Of a stretch of DNA of 64,000 nt, positions 11,501 through 22,250 are shown piece after piece. The DNA is taken from NCBI GenBank assembly GCA_025642065.1, contig JAODUP010000006.1, positions 997,001 through 1,061,000 of the forward strand, written 5' to 3'. Position 1 is the stretch's first letter. The number at the start of each line of letters is the position of its first letter. The notes under the pieces are model-generated. The model ran no database searches. It saw nothing but the letters and a program-made list of their open reading frames with translations, and was not told the DNA's origin. The position numbers and the translations under genes were made by a program. Origin of the DNA: Paralvinella palmiformis (taxonomy: Eukaryota > Annelida > Polychaeta > Terebellida > Alvinellidae).

Positions 11501-14500
11501 TTGGAAGTATGTGGACCAGGTACCAAGGAATCATATAATTACCTAGATATGTGTAACTTTTCAGGGTTTTCTTAGTTTTTTTTATCTTGAATTACAAGTG
11601 GAAAGGATACTATTCCAATTGTTCCATATAATGGGAAAATTTACTAACAGCAACTTACTGGATAGTGCAGAGTTACATCGAGGTACATTCATATGACTAG
11701 ATTGCCTTGTCACACGATTTTCCTGTACATGAGAATAGGGAATGATAAAATCAGTTTAGAAACTTCAGTAAATGAGGCTGGTGTAAACACTGTACAGGGG
11801 TGATGTACAACTGGAAAATCAATATTATAACTAGAAGCAGAACCCGGGAAAGAAGCATGAATTTGGGTGATCTTATCCTTGAAATGTTTGGAAAAAGAAC
11901 TGCAGAGTGAATTAGTTGAATCATGAGCGGGCAGAGAAACAGAAGCCTTTATATGGAGAGTCCTATTTATACAGTTCCAGGGTTGACAAGGATTGTCAGA
12001 GTTGTTCCTATAAAAATCAGATTTAGCTTTATTCATGAGTCTATGGCAGAAATGGTACTGTTTAGTATATCTAGACCTGTTGTGTGTGTGATTTCCTCCA
12101 TATGCGTTCTAAATATCGGTGACGCACTTTGGAAAGTAATAATTTCAGGTGACATCCATGGTGTAGGTGGTTTATTTTTTATGGATTTTGATCTGACAGG
12201 TGCGTGTTTGTCAAGTAAAGTTTTAAGTGTAGTGTGGTATTGTTCACATAATTGTGATAAGTCAGCTTTAGGGTTGGTGATAAGTTCACATTTTACTATA
12301 TCATCATTAAATGCAAGAATGTCAATGTCATGAGTAAACCAATCAAGAATATTACACTTGGAGTCAACTGGATTATGCTTAAATTTTATTTCTGCTATGA
12401 CAATGAAATGATCCGATAAACCATCTGTGGCAGTTAGTGTGTGGATAAAACCCGGTGTAGACAGGGTTATGAGAAGGACTATCTGATGTTGTTAAGGATA
12501 TGGATCTTTATGCTCTTGCCATTACAGAGACTTGGCTGACTGGTAATGTTTCAGACCAGAAACATGTCGGTGATGTGACTCCAGCTGGATATTCATTCCA
12601 CCATGCAGCTCAGATTCACAAGAAAGGTTGGGGAGTCAAAATTCTTCTCCGTGATTCTTTGAAGTGTGAAACCCATTTATGCTTAAGTCTTTTGTAGTAA
12701 ATTACCGACTGACTTGTATCTGGGGAGATAAGTGTTCATGTAACTATTACCTACTGATTACACCGATGGCACAAAAACTGCACATTTCTTCAACGAATTT
12801 TCAGAATTTGTATACTCTTGCTACCAATATACATTGGGATCGCCAGAGGAATGCAGTTACCAAACAACTGGCTCACATACTTAATTCTGCCAATCTCAGG
12901 CAGCATGTGCAAGAAAGAACACACAGACATGGTCACATCTTAGATCTTGTCATCTCCGGTGATGATGACGACAATTTGATTAGGGTTGTGTGTGTGTTTT
13001 CCAATGTTCCATGCTGTCTGATCATTTTCTTATTAACATTATTGTATCTTTACAGAAGCAATCTGTTTCAGTTAAAGTTATTTCACATAGAAAATATAAG
13101 TCAATTGACAAAGAGGCCTTTCTTGCTGTGCGGGTCTCTTCTCTGGTATTGGATCCACCAGATAATGTGGATCATTGGGTGGATCTCTATGATAGTACAT
13201 TGAGAGACATTGAAGGTGAGCATGCGCCTTTAAGAACAAAGGAAATGCAAGAAGACCAATGCTTTAATTGGTACAATAAGAACATACTAGCTGCAAAGAG
13301 ACACAGATGGTATTATAAGCGACTGTGGATCAGGACTAGTTTGTGTTCATTATGAAATGTTCAAGGTCAATAAAATTCTAGTTAAAAATGCCCTTGCTTT
13401 TGTTAAATCAGAATATCGTAATAAAAAGATCAAAGCATCAAAGGATTATTTTCAGTGTTGTGAATAAAGTATTACATAAAAGTCAAACTGTCCTTCCAAA
13501 TATTACTAACTGAGATAAAAATATGGTCCATTGTTTTAATAACTTCTTTGTCAAAAAATAATAAATATACATAGTGGGTTCCCTTCCATCACCTTATCAC
13601 AGGGTAAGCTATTCGTAAGAGTCCTGCATATCCATGATGGATACATTTGAGCCTTTTACAGAGACTGATATAAAAATAAGTCAATTACAGTTGTATGGTA
13701 TGGGAAATTCGACAGTATATATATGGATGCACTATCAAATAAAGAAATTTATCTAAATATAAACCTAGACTACTCTCAGTGAACATCCAAATAAAAGCCA
13801 TACAACAACTTTCTTCCTCTTTGATACTAACACAGCAACAGAGCAACGGCCATAACATTAACAAATATTGTTATATATTTTAATGTAAAAAATGTAGTTA
13901 ACTTGCAAACATAATATGTCTCAAAATATGATTTGATGCTGCTTATTTTGCATGCAGCCTATTACTACCAAAGTACCAGCACTGGTCACACCTGGCTGAG
14001 GGGAAAGTGCTTAGAGAAAGATATCACGCAAACTCAGAAATATGTTGGATTTGAACCCATCACCTGGAGGCTTGCAACACAATGCTCTAACCACTGCACC
14101 ATTCCTACACCCTTACCACCAGCATAAAAATGGCATTAAGATAGTACAACTATTTGTATCTACTGCCATTTTATGATTGTTTGGGATATAGTAATATACA
14201 TCATATTTAGTATGTGATACATGATTTACCACATTAGAATTTAATACACAATGGCTCAATTATGTTTCATCAATAAATAAATACATACGTTTTTCCAGAG
14301 AACATCGGTCCAAAAATAACCTGAAATAAAAGATTTCTGTACATGAAAAAACTATTAAACAAATGATGAAACATAAGAATACTACTATGAAGGTATAAAA
14401 ACATATATATTCATATTTTCATCTGTTTACATATGAATATAATAGAAAACTTCTGATAAATACTCCAGTAATGCATAAATTTAACAGGTAAGATTATAGC

Positions 14501-17500
14501 CATAAAATGGAAAAACCTAAAAGTTATAGTTTATTAAAATGCACATAAAATAGAATAATCAGTATTAATGGTAACAATCAGTGTATTTATTTACCAAAAT
14601 TTGATCGTATTATACAGAACAGGCCATTACATTAACCTTTTTTGGCACTTGCCCATTGGGCAAGTGGGCCCCAAAATCCACTTGCCCTGACCCAAAGTTC
14701 ACTCACCATAATTTTTGGAAAATTGTTTGATAAATTAACAAGTATTTATATATGTATAGCATATGAGAAAAATTTATATTTTTTATTGAAGTCTGATCAT
14801 ATATTATGAACTATGCAAAATGTACATAACAAACCATTGTCTGTGTCTACTAGGCCCGGAAATTCTATTTGACAAGATAGAATAAATGATCAAACTCACT
14901 TAGAGCTTTCATAATCTTTCTTATTTTGCTCTGTTTGATTGCATTCTCGCTTGATGGCAGTAGTTTGCACTCTATTACTGGTGGCTGTAAAGCTAAACCG
15001 TCCCAAGCCTAATTGCCTATGCGCCATCTTACTGTCACTGAGCCACTACACAAAGCGAGTAGTTCGGTGGCATGTGGTGCCAAGACAACAGTGCCATAAT
15101 TTTGCCTAATCTCGCTCCATGACTGGCTATTAAATATAACACTAGTATAGTAGTAAGGTAGCAGTGTTCATGTTCCTAAATGTACTGCTACACCAGATTA
15201 ACTAAGTCACGGGTGGGCCTACAGCGATGCAGAACCTGACAGGCAGCCAAGTTGAAAAGTAAACAAAGATCATGCCTTTGATGACTGGCGGTCACCGTGG
15301 GCTGCGGAATGAGTGTTAATTTTATTGCTAAATGATAGGAAATCTGCCACTTGCCCGACCAGGCAAGTGAGGGGTTATTTTTACATTAATGTAATGGCCC
15401 GCAGAATACTAACTAGCCAATAAAAATACTATTTTAATGAACAGGAGCTAAATTTTAACATATTTTAGATATTAGTGAAATTAATATCAATTAATAACAA
15501 AACTACTCTGGTATGTAGGAACTATCTGAAGCAGGGGTTCTCAAACAATTTGATGTGGCAAACCATCAATATTTCTTCACAAGACTAGAACTATATGTAT
15601 TCCATATTAGTATATACAGTAGGCCCCAATTATAACACGGATGTTGAGGTCTACAAGCTGTTGGCCTTGTGTTATAGGAGAAGCGGAAAAACTGTCTGAG
15701 TGGCTAAAAATAGGGAGTCCTTGTATTCACCTCATTTTTCACCATCCCTGAAGATTACATACGTCTGTTTATTTGATAAATGTTCCAAGTAATTGTTTCA
15801 TCATTGGTTGACTTACAAATAAATCTTACCTCAGTGTTTGTTATGAAATACCTCAGTGTGTGAAATAGTGCACATTTTCACAGACGAAGGTAGCAAATAT
15901 ATGGACCAATAAATGAAAATTCACAGATTAATCTGCACAAATAAACATTGGTGAAAATTTATTTGTTTATCTGCAGTTTGTGATTTCCCATTTGGTTTGG
16001 TCACAGGAGTAAAGTAACACAGGTATTGCTTTGTTTGAAACCTTCATCCTATACATGTCACTTTTGTCAGTCTTGAGAGCTAGGGTGTTGTAGCATCTTG
16101 TAGTAGAGCATAGTTTTGTCAGCATAGTACATATGACCAAAACAGGTATTTTATACACAAAATATGATTCCTAATTGAAATAAATCAAACATGCAATAGG
16201 TGTGAATTAACAAAAAGAACCAAACTGATGTAGTGGGTCACACAATAAATGAGGGTTATGATTGGACTGATTGAGCCAAGGTGGTGTGTAATTAAGGTTG
16301 TAATCAATAAATCTAATGGTGGGTAATTTGTGACCTTTGGCTATGTTTTTATGTTTGAAATACAAACTGAAAACGCATTCAAATTATTTCGGTCAGTGGC
16401 AGATAGAGATTATTACATCTCTTTTGATAACATAAAATTAGCTTTATGCATTTACTTTTCACAAAAGTAATATTTGCATATAGTTTATAAAGCGATACAA
16501 ATTCACTGGTCACCACTTTGAGGAGCACTGATCTTTGACATGGGGTCAATTCAATTCCAGAATTAAAAATGATGGTCAATTCCAATACTTAAAAAAAATG
16601 TAATCAGAATTGATAAATTTTGAATTTCCTTTAAAACATTAAATCCACATATTAATTTGACTAATGTCAATCTCGGCCCACCTATTTGGTTATTAAAGTG
16701 GTATTCCTATGTTTTGTTGTGTATAATTAAATGGCCGACTAATTAAATATATGTGTGTTTGTGTACAAAAAAAAAAATATCTTGATTGTCTACGTGTGTT
16801 ACGCTTTCTAATTATCATGTCTATGTCGGCTCTAGTTACTCTATCATTGTTTCATTGAGTAGAATGTGGTTGTTGGGCAGGTTTGAGTTTGTGTAAACAA
16901 GGTTGGCACAGGAAGTCGTAGTCGTTTCAGTCAATACAATAAAACATTGGAATATGTGTCATACAGTCGGGCTGTAGTCAATCTGCAGCTTCTGGACAGA
17001 ATGTGAGAATGGGGACTGCTCTGCCCACCAGCTCCTTCGAGCATGTGTCCACCTATACAGACCATGAGTGTAGGCTTACATGGGTGGCCTGTTACTCAGT
17101 ACTCGTATTCAAAATAAACTGTTTGATATTTATTTTATTCCAATAGACTACATCATAGGCCCAAAGTATATATATATATATACTTATACATATATAATTA
17201 TATATATATAGTAATTGACATGGGCCGAGATCAGCGACATACAAACACGCATCTACAAATAACACTTTAATGCAATATGGGTCGAAATCAACATATATTT
17301 ATGATACCCACATCGATCTCGGGCCATTGACATTATGTTGTGAGCAACTATTTTAATGTAGGTACTCGGAGTACCTACTCATGGTAAAAAGTAGAAGGCA
17401 AAAAAATTAATTGATACATTTGGAATTGATAAATTTGATGTGGAATTGACCAAATGGAATTGAGTAGAATTGGAGATGACCCGATCAAGAGCTACAGTGC

Positions 17501-18145
17501 TGGCTCTTGGATTAATACTCTTGTTAAATATCCTTTCAATTTTGTGGCTGACTAACCAACAGTTAATGGATAAAATATACAGGAATCATTCCAGTAATGA
17601 GTAATACTGGACCAGTATATCATATCTATGACTCAGTATCCAACTAGATTGAATCATAATGATATGATTCATATCCAGTTCAGTTAAGAGTTAGACACTG
17701 CAACTACATATGTTTAATTCAAATGCCAGGCAAGACATATCAGAAGCTGTTAGTAGAGGTGTTATATACAATGATTTAATGCAGGATTTGTAAGATTATT
17801 GTGCAAATTCGTATTTGACATAGACTAGATCTACTCACCTACGACGAGCTAGCCCTAGACACTAGATCTAGTGCTAGCTCTAGACCTACTTAGCCTTAGG
17901 CTAGATCTACTACCTACTAACTGACTACACTACAGACTAGATCTATCTACTAGATCTAGATCATAGTAGATGATAGATCTAATCTACTCTAGTCCGTAGA
18001 CGTACGTAAAAATACATCTAAATATATTTCGTTATATTTAATTTATATATCAATGCAAGTTAGGAAGAAAGATCACCTGGATCTGTCCGGATGAGCTCGG
18101 ATTCTTGGAAACAAATACTTCTGGTTTATTAATACAAGCCATCAT
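4173..18145 (-). CDS. TK1: Thymidine kinase 1 (cytosolic), 7 coding exons
   Basis: Phosphorylates thymidine with ATP to dTMP in the cytosolic dNTP salvage pathway. Exons on the minus strand: 18145-18077, 14320-14289, 7453-7340, 7052-6959, 6679-6590, 5724-5605, 4373-4173. All join in frame through GT-AG introns to give 239 aa (human TK1 is 234). Visible hallmarks: P-loop GPMFSGKT (about residues 27-34), TELMRR after it, catalytic DEGQF (Glu about 100), the lasso block [15 protein letters not shown], and zinc-binding CMQC (155/158) and CRAC (187/190). The start is the first of two adjacent ATGs in GCCATCAT on the plus strand. The P-loop sits on a 32-nt micro-exon between introns of 3.8 and 6.8 kb; the larger holds two LINEs. 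Exon 7 has no KEN box, which mediates mitotic degradation in vertebrates. Family assignment is very secure; exact splice sites are inferred from motif and phase. Confidence 0.95.
4860..5400 (-). mobile_element. Dispersed DNA element C, copy 1
   Basis: Lies in TK1 intron 6, between exons 7 and 6. Aligns in opposite orientation to 51624-52520: shared blocks include the GTATATACTTGCATATAAG terminus (here near 5380-5398 on the minus strand), CCAGCTGGAGGAAAGATGTT, TTATTTGGATCTCACAAACA and AGATGTGCTGTGAAA. The far end near 4860 looks truncated. An (AT)n tract at about 5477-5512 follows. Non-coding. Confidence 0.6.
7874..9537. mobile_element. Non-autonomous Harbinger-like element D with TIRs
   Basis: Lies in TK1 intron 2. 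The ends are inverted repeats: the left starts GGCCAATGTTTTTTGAATAC and the right, reverse-complemented, starts GGCCATTGTATTTTGAATAC, both running on into TTGTTTTAC. The insertion is flanked by TAA on both sides, a 3-bp duplication typical of PIF/Harbinger elements. No transposase ORF is seen. Its right end is homologous, in reverse, to the left end of the THAP/DDE element starting at 20152, so it is probably a deletion derivative of that family. Confidence 0.7.
9006..9054. other. Near-perfect 22-bp inverted repeat (hairpin)
   Basis: Arms at 9006-9027 and 9033-9054 (GTTGAATCCAGAAGTTTACG... and its complement) differ at one position, with a 5-nt CCGGA loop. It lies inside element D. It is too short for a standard pre-miRNA; function unknown. 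Confidence 0.7.
9790..12480 (-). pseudogene. CR1/L2-like LINE, EN end plus RT, decayed
   Basis: Minus-strand non-LTR retrotransposon in TK1 intron 2. Order of blocks: C-terminal endonuclease ([16 protein letters not shown] near 12400), linker with [12 protein letters not shown], pre-RT (about 12040-11740), then RT with [27 protein letters not shown] and the catalytic YADDTQVY (about 11000-10600), and an [20 protein letters not shown] tail near 10160. The 3' end runs to about 9790. The 5' part of the endonuclease is missing, there are several frameshifts, and a separate insertion lies at 11323-11727. No longer active. Confidence 0.85.
11323..11727 (-). mobile_element. Retroposon-like insertion with (TAC)n tail inside the LINE
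   Basis: About 405 bp interrupts the LINE reading frame between the KLILSFP block and the [11 protein letters not shown] block. On the minus strand it ends in a TACTACTACTAC tail. The flanks carry a short imperfect repeat (ATTAAGGAA at about 11315-11323 versus AATAGGGAA at about 11725-11733). The tail and flanks indicate target-primed insertion, and a short coding-like stretch before the tail suggests a 5'-truncated LINE. Confidence 0.5.
12490..13680 (+). pseudogene. CR1/L2-like LINE, endonuclease and linker, decayed
   Basis: Plus-strand translation starts with an apurinic endonuclease-type N-terminal block ([16 protein letters not shown]), continues through [30 protein letters not shown] and LSDHFLINI, and ends in a linker with [10 protein letters not shown] and [16 protein letters not shown]. 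The reading frame shifts several times. It faces the minus-strand LINE head to head at about 12485. Both copies carry an SDHF block but differ in sequence, so they are two insertions. The RT is missing. Confidence 0.75.
13965..14125 (-). mobile_element. tRNA-derived SINE3 copy
   Basis: Minus strand has a tRNA-like pol III promoter pair: A box in GTGGTTAGAGCATTG and B box in GGGTTCAAATCC, at tRNA-like spacing. A related copy is at 45822-46090. Positions 13681-13964 and 14126-14288 show nothing recognisable. Confidence 0.5.
14622..15401. mobile_element. MITE with GGCCATTACATTAA terminal inverted repeats
   Basis: Left end GGCCATTACATTAACC; right end reverse-complemented GGCCATTACATTAATG. Each end is followed by a subterminal palindrome built on CACTTGCC...GGCAAGTG (about 14645-14665 and 15350-15370). 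Flanks share CAGAAYA (14615-14621 and 15402-15408), a possible 7-bp duplication. No ORF. Similar TTGCCC blocks at 59945-60010 may be a decayed relative. Confidence 0.6.
15402..16540. other. TK1 intron 1, nothing recognised
   Basis: AT-rich intron sequence without a recognisable gene or clearly shared repeat. A short stretch near 15620-15710 (CAATTATAACACGG) resembles pogo/Tigger-type ends but has no visible partner. Confidence 0.3.
16541..17490. mobile_element. hAT MITE family B, long copy
   Basis: Begins GACATGGGGTCAATTCAATT and ends in an inverted GGAATTGACCAAATGGAATT block followed by GATGACCC, the same end pattern as family B at 48068-48309 but with about 700 bp more inside. Near 17360 it has the palindromic GGTACTCGGAGTACCTACTC core also seen at 30700-30770 and 48200. 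An (AT)n tract lies at about 17166-17215. Confidence 0.5.
17810..18010. repeat. CTAG/AGATCT-rich low-complexity block
   Basis: About 200 bp packed with CTAGATCTA, GCTAGC and TAGACTAGATCT words, many of them palindromes, in TK1 intron 1 close to exon 1. A further AGATCTAGATCT lies upstream of the start codon at about 18159-18170. No coding potential. Confidence 0.6.
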
Positions 18146-18181
18146 AATAAATAGAAGTAGATCTAGATCTAACTATCACCC

Positions 18182-18219
18182 TTTTTGGCGCACAATCGGA
18201 ATCCCGCCACCTGACGTCA
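18182..18219 (-). promoter_or_regulatory. TK1 proximal promoter: two E2F-like sites and a CRE
   Basis: Within 75 bp upstream of the TK1 start codon: TTTTTGGCGC (18182-18191) matches the E2F consensus TTTSSCGC, ATCCCGCC (18201-18208) is a second E2F-like core, and TGACGTCA (18212-18219) is a perfect CRE. TK1 is a classic G1/S gene under E2F control in animals, so position and motifs agree. No TATA box is needed for this class; the start site was not determined. Confidence 0.7.
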
Positions 18220-18320
18220 CTCAACTGTCATACTATGAAAACCATCTGAGGACATGACTAAAATAATTTACAACTAAGCTTGTCACAATTAATTTGCATA
18301 GTGTGGACGACTAATGGAAG

Positions 18321-18325
18321 AATAT

Positions 18326-18371
<46 letters not shown>

Positions 18372-18397
18372 GATTTTATTCGATTTTTAATATAATC

Positions 18398-18479
<82 letters not shown>

Positions 18480-18530
18480 AATGATTATATTAAAATCAAA
18501 CAGCTGATAAATATCACTTTTCTTCCCCAA

Positions 18531-18591
<61 letters not shown>

Positions 18592-18595
18592 TATA

Positions 18596-18647
<52 letters not shown>

Positions 18648-18650
18648 TCT
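18321..18650. repeat. Long (TA)n tracts with embedded inverted repeat
   Basis: About 330 bp, mostly (TA)n, 180-500 bp upstream of the TK1 start. Two non-TA islands near 18375-18400 and 18478-18500 are inverted copies around TTTTAATATAATCATT, so the block can fold into a large cruciform. Confidence 0.8.
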
Positions 18651-18904
18651 TTTATATATAGATCTATATATGTCTTCCTTGTCATTTAGCTATGGCATAG
18701 CCTATATATGCACTCTGAGAGCTGTTATAGCTACCAAGTTATAATTCCATAAAATTGCAGTACCCTGTATTTTGTTAGGCGGTATCATTGACCTGAATCA
18801 GGTCAATGGGTGGTTCACGTGTGCTGGGTTCAAGGCTAAATAATTAACCACTCACTAATTTTGAACATTTATGCCCTAATTGTCATAGCTATACGTTATC
18901 CCCC

Positions 18905-20000
18905 CAGCAAAATATAACATTTTAAAAACATTATAAATAGGTTATACAAATAATATTTTCAATAAAACATTTTAAAAACATTATATTTAGGTTATGTAAA
19001 TAACATTTTCAATCAAACATTTTAAAAACATTTTAAAACAGTATATATAGGTTTTGCAAATAACCTTTTGAATAAACACATTTTAAACATTATATATAAG
19101 TTATTCAAATCACATTTTCAATAAAACATTTTTAAAACATTAAACAAATGTTGTGACCATGGAAATTTTCACACCACAAATACAGAATATTTTTAAAACT
19201 TTTAAATAATATTTGGACATAATGTTTCCAAACAATGTTATTTTAATATTATGAAAACGTCATAGAATATATATGGCCTTTATATCTACCACGTTTTATT
19301 ACATTTTCTTGCAAATGTGATATGTTTCTGCAGCAATGACATCCTGAATATTCTTTTGAGTTTGTTTGCCTTTGCTGCCGCCCTGGCGTTTGTGCAAAAG
19401 TTATATTCTATGATTTCTAATCAGTGCAATTACCGCTGCACGCTAATTATTCCAGTTTCTAATATTTAGGGAGCCTATGGCTATGTCCAAGCCAACGCGC
19501 ATGCGTATTACGCTTGAAGTTGTTTTCTCAAGTGCACACCAGCAAACACATAACATTTCTAAATAACATTTTCAATATAACATTTTAAAACATTTAAAAA
19601 TATTATATATAGGTTATTCTAATAACATCTTCAATGAAGCATTTTAAAACCAGTTTTAAAACATTATGCAAATGTTGTTATCATGGAAAGATTCAAACCG
19701 CAAATACAAAACATTTTAAAACTTTAAATAACATTTAGAAATAATGCTTCCAAATAATGTAATTTTAATATTATGAAAACGTCATAGAATATATATGGCC
19801 TTTAATTATATTTTCTTGCAAATGTGATGTTTCTGCAGTCATAACATCGTGAATAGTCTTTTGTGAGTGTTTGGTTTCGCGGCCGCCCGAGAGTTTATGC
19901 AGAGATTAATTATTCCGTCAGATGATTCAGTTTCTAACATTTAGGAGCTTAATTATGTGCAGGCCAACAAGCATGGGTATTACGCTTGGCGTTGCTTGAA
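18905..20000. repeat. Diverged tandem duplication of AT-rich element E
   Basis: First come several copies of a 55-70 bp unit around AACATTTTAAAAACATTATA and AGGTTATTCAAATAACATTTTCAAT. Then the block 19143-19545 (AAATGTTGT, CATGGAAATTTTCA, ACGTCATAGAATATATATGG, TTTCTTGCAAATGTGAT, ATTACGCTTG) recurs in order at 19670-20000. A related end (AGCAAACACA) occurs inverted near 24506-24516. Non-coding. Confidence 0.6.
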
Positions 20001-20151
20001 CAGTCTTGTTACACGGATCCTGACTTGGTCACTATTTATTTCTCATATTCAGAGCTCCCAACCATTAAGATTTCTGCGGAATCTTTACGATTTTCAGTTT
20101 TTCATTACCCCCGTACTCTGAAAACTACTGTAAATCCACCGTTTCCTGTAA

Positions 20152-20954
20152 GGCCATTCTTTTTTCAATACTTGGTTTACAGGAAATTTCCTTTCTAAAA
20201 CTTAAGGTCGGTCGGTCGGTCGGTCGGGACAAAAGAAAATCACTGAAAACATAGGGTCGGATGAAAATAAATTACACAACGTTCTAGTTTCCGTAAGATT
20301 TGCCAGATTCCCAACCATTTACTCATGCCCCATGATACACATTCTGGATTACTCTGGTTTTATGTTTTATTTTTCTATTCAAATTCAGTTTGACAATGAT
20401 ATCCACCGGCGTGTCTTCCTCGCCGATCATCTGGACGACGATAATGTTTTTAACATGTTCTTCCTTTAGTTTTGATTTCACAATCTCTCCAATAGTTTTT
20501 TGATCGTGTATAATTTTATTTTGATCGTGAATCGTCAGCGAAATGTAAACACGTCACTGTCAGACTAATCCAAAAATCAGACAGCTAGGTCAGTTCTAAT
20601 TCTACAATAAATCGGTTTTCAAGCCTAGAAATCTTGTAGATTTATACTAATTATAACTCCACACTCATTGAGAAACACATAAATAGTTCAAGCTTGGCGG
20701 ATATCTACTTAAAATATAACCGTGGTAAGGCTCTCATCCACACAAATTCTTTTATCAGCGCTAGCCAAATCACGGCGATATTTTCTGTGGCTATTTTAAT
20801 AGTTAGAACTGTTTATGTGTTTCCCGGTCGAGTTGTAATTAGTTTAAATTTACAAGATTTCTGGGCTTGAAGACAGATTACTGTAGAAATAACTGAAATA
20901 ATTTTCGAAGTGGAACTGACCTTTCGCCATTTTGGATTAGGCGCATGGCGCGAA

Positions 20955-20989
<35 letters not shown>

Positions 20990-22250
20990 GAATAGGCCTA
21001 AAAATGTACTTATTAGAATGTCTCCCACAATGTGTTGTTATAATCGTGGAGGCCATCAATTCCCTCAAGGTGAGTCGAAGAGTTATATATAGTGGATGGG
21101 TGAATGCTATACCACTTGTTTGGCCGAAAGGCAAAAGCCCCATCAAGAGCGATGTTGTGTGCTAAGAGCAGTTTACCTTACAGAAACCACACAAGGTAAG
21201 TGCCATTCCAGCACAGTTTAGTTGGAATCTAACACCGTCGGATACAGATATGGCCAGAGTGCAGAGGGCAGCAAAAAGGTGTAGAATAGCGCTAGAAAAT
21301 TCTACAACAAATGTGGTTAGAAATACAGAGATGGGGGTGGGGGCCATTGAGGAGATAACTGCTGAGGATGATATATTGAAGAGCCAGAAGTTAAAACAGT
21401 TACTACGAGTTATCGGATATTTGGATGATGCCATCCACTACTATACAGGCTTGGAGACATGATAAGTTACTGTTTGTTCTGAGTACACTAGGACCTGCTG
21501 CACATGCGCTGAATTGTATGTATGGAGCCATATCCCAGATAGAAGTTGTTGATCAGTTTTTCCTGGTTATGATGAAACTAAGACGATATACAACAATTTT
21601 AAATTATCGAGGCTCTTTAACATATCTGAGTCAGACTCAGATGTATCAACATTTTTTGTACATGGATCCGCTTCGTGTCATTGCAGTGGAGATAGGTATC
21701 TCTATGGCCTGACTGTGATGTGGTGTGTTTCTTCGCACCAGATGGTTTCAAAGCCAAATTCCCTACAACAAGAGTAATTGTTGATGGTACTGAATGCCCG
21801 ATCAAGAAACAAAAATTGCCAAAAGCACAACAATCTAAATACAGCGCATATAAAAATAGGAATATAATGAAAGTTTTGGTTGGCATCATACCTGGCGGAC
21901 TTTGTTCATATGTGTCTCCTGCATATGGTGGTTCCACCAGTGACAGACAAAGGGTTTGACGTGCAAGACATCTTCGCACCATATGGTGTATCCATAAACA
22001 TTCCCACATGTTTCAAATGAATCGTATGTCAGCAAAATTGGTTTTTGGGGACCAGAAAATTGCATCCAAAAGAGGTCATGTTGAACGTTTCATTGTTCTA
22101 GCAAAAACTGACAAAATATTATTGAACCTCATGAACAGGTCAGAAACCCAGTTATCATCAGATATAATATTTGTGTGTTTTATGTTGTGCAATTTCTGTT
22201 CATGTATCGATCATGCCTCATCATGCATAATACACATGCAAGTTTCTAAA
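20152..22250 (+). mobile_element. THAP/DDE_Tnp_4 (Harbinger-related) transposon, decayed
   Basis: Left end starts GGCCATTCTTTTTTCAATAC after TAA and matches, in reverse, the right end of element D (9537 downward), including the GTCGGTCGG block, CTCCAATAGTTT and a GTAAACACGTCACTGTCAG-like stretch. The transposase relic follows at 21018-22235. An (AAT)n tract lies at about 20957-20986. No matching right TIR was found before 23 kb, so the right boundary is uncertain. Confidence 0.65.
21018..22235 (+). pseudogene. THAP domain plus DDE_Tnp_4 transposase, broken
   Basis: The start MSPTMCCYNRGGHQFPQ looks like the zinc-binding beginning of a THAP DNA-binding domain, followed by a possible donor GTGAGT. 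Downstream pieces: a charged linker (21250-21460), a LGPAAHALNCMYGAISQIEV block (about 21490), then the DDE core with VDGTECPIKKQKLPKA, KYSAYKNRNIMKVLVGIIPG and YVSPAYGGSTSDRQ (21780-21950), KGFDVQDIFAPYGVSI, and a tail MNRSETQLSSDIIFVC. The first catalytic Asp is in VDGTE. Stops and frameshifts occur near 21460, 21712, 21950 and 22017, and a short deletion removes sequence just after TSDRQ. Not functional. Confidence 0.8.

Noticed and set aside
12679..13355. Host gene on the plus strand
   Set aside because: The translations are endonuclease and linker pieces of a LINE with frameshifts.
9790..13680. Twin-priming inversion of a single LINE
   Set aside because: Both halves contain the endonuclease C-terminal SDHF region and the sequences differ clearly, so they come from two elements.
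18485..18685. YIYIYI open frame
   Set aside because: Pure translation of a (TA)n tract.
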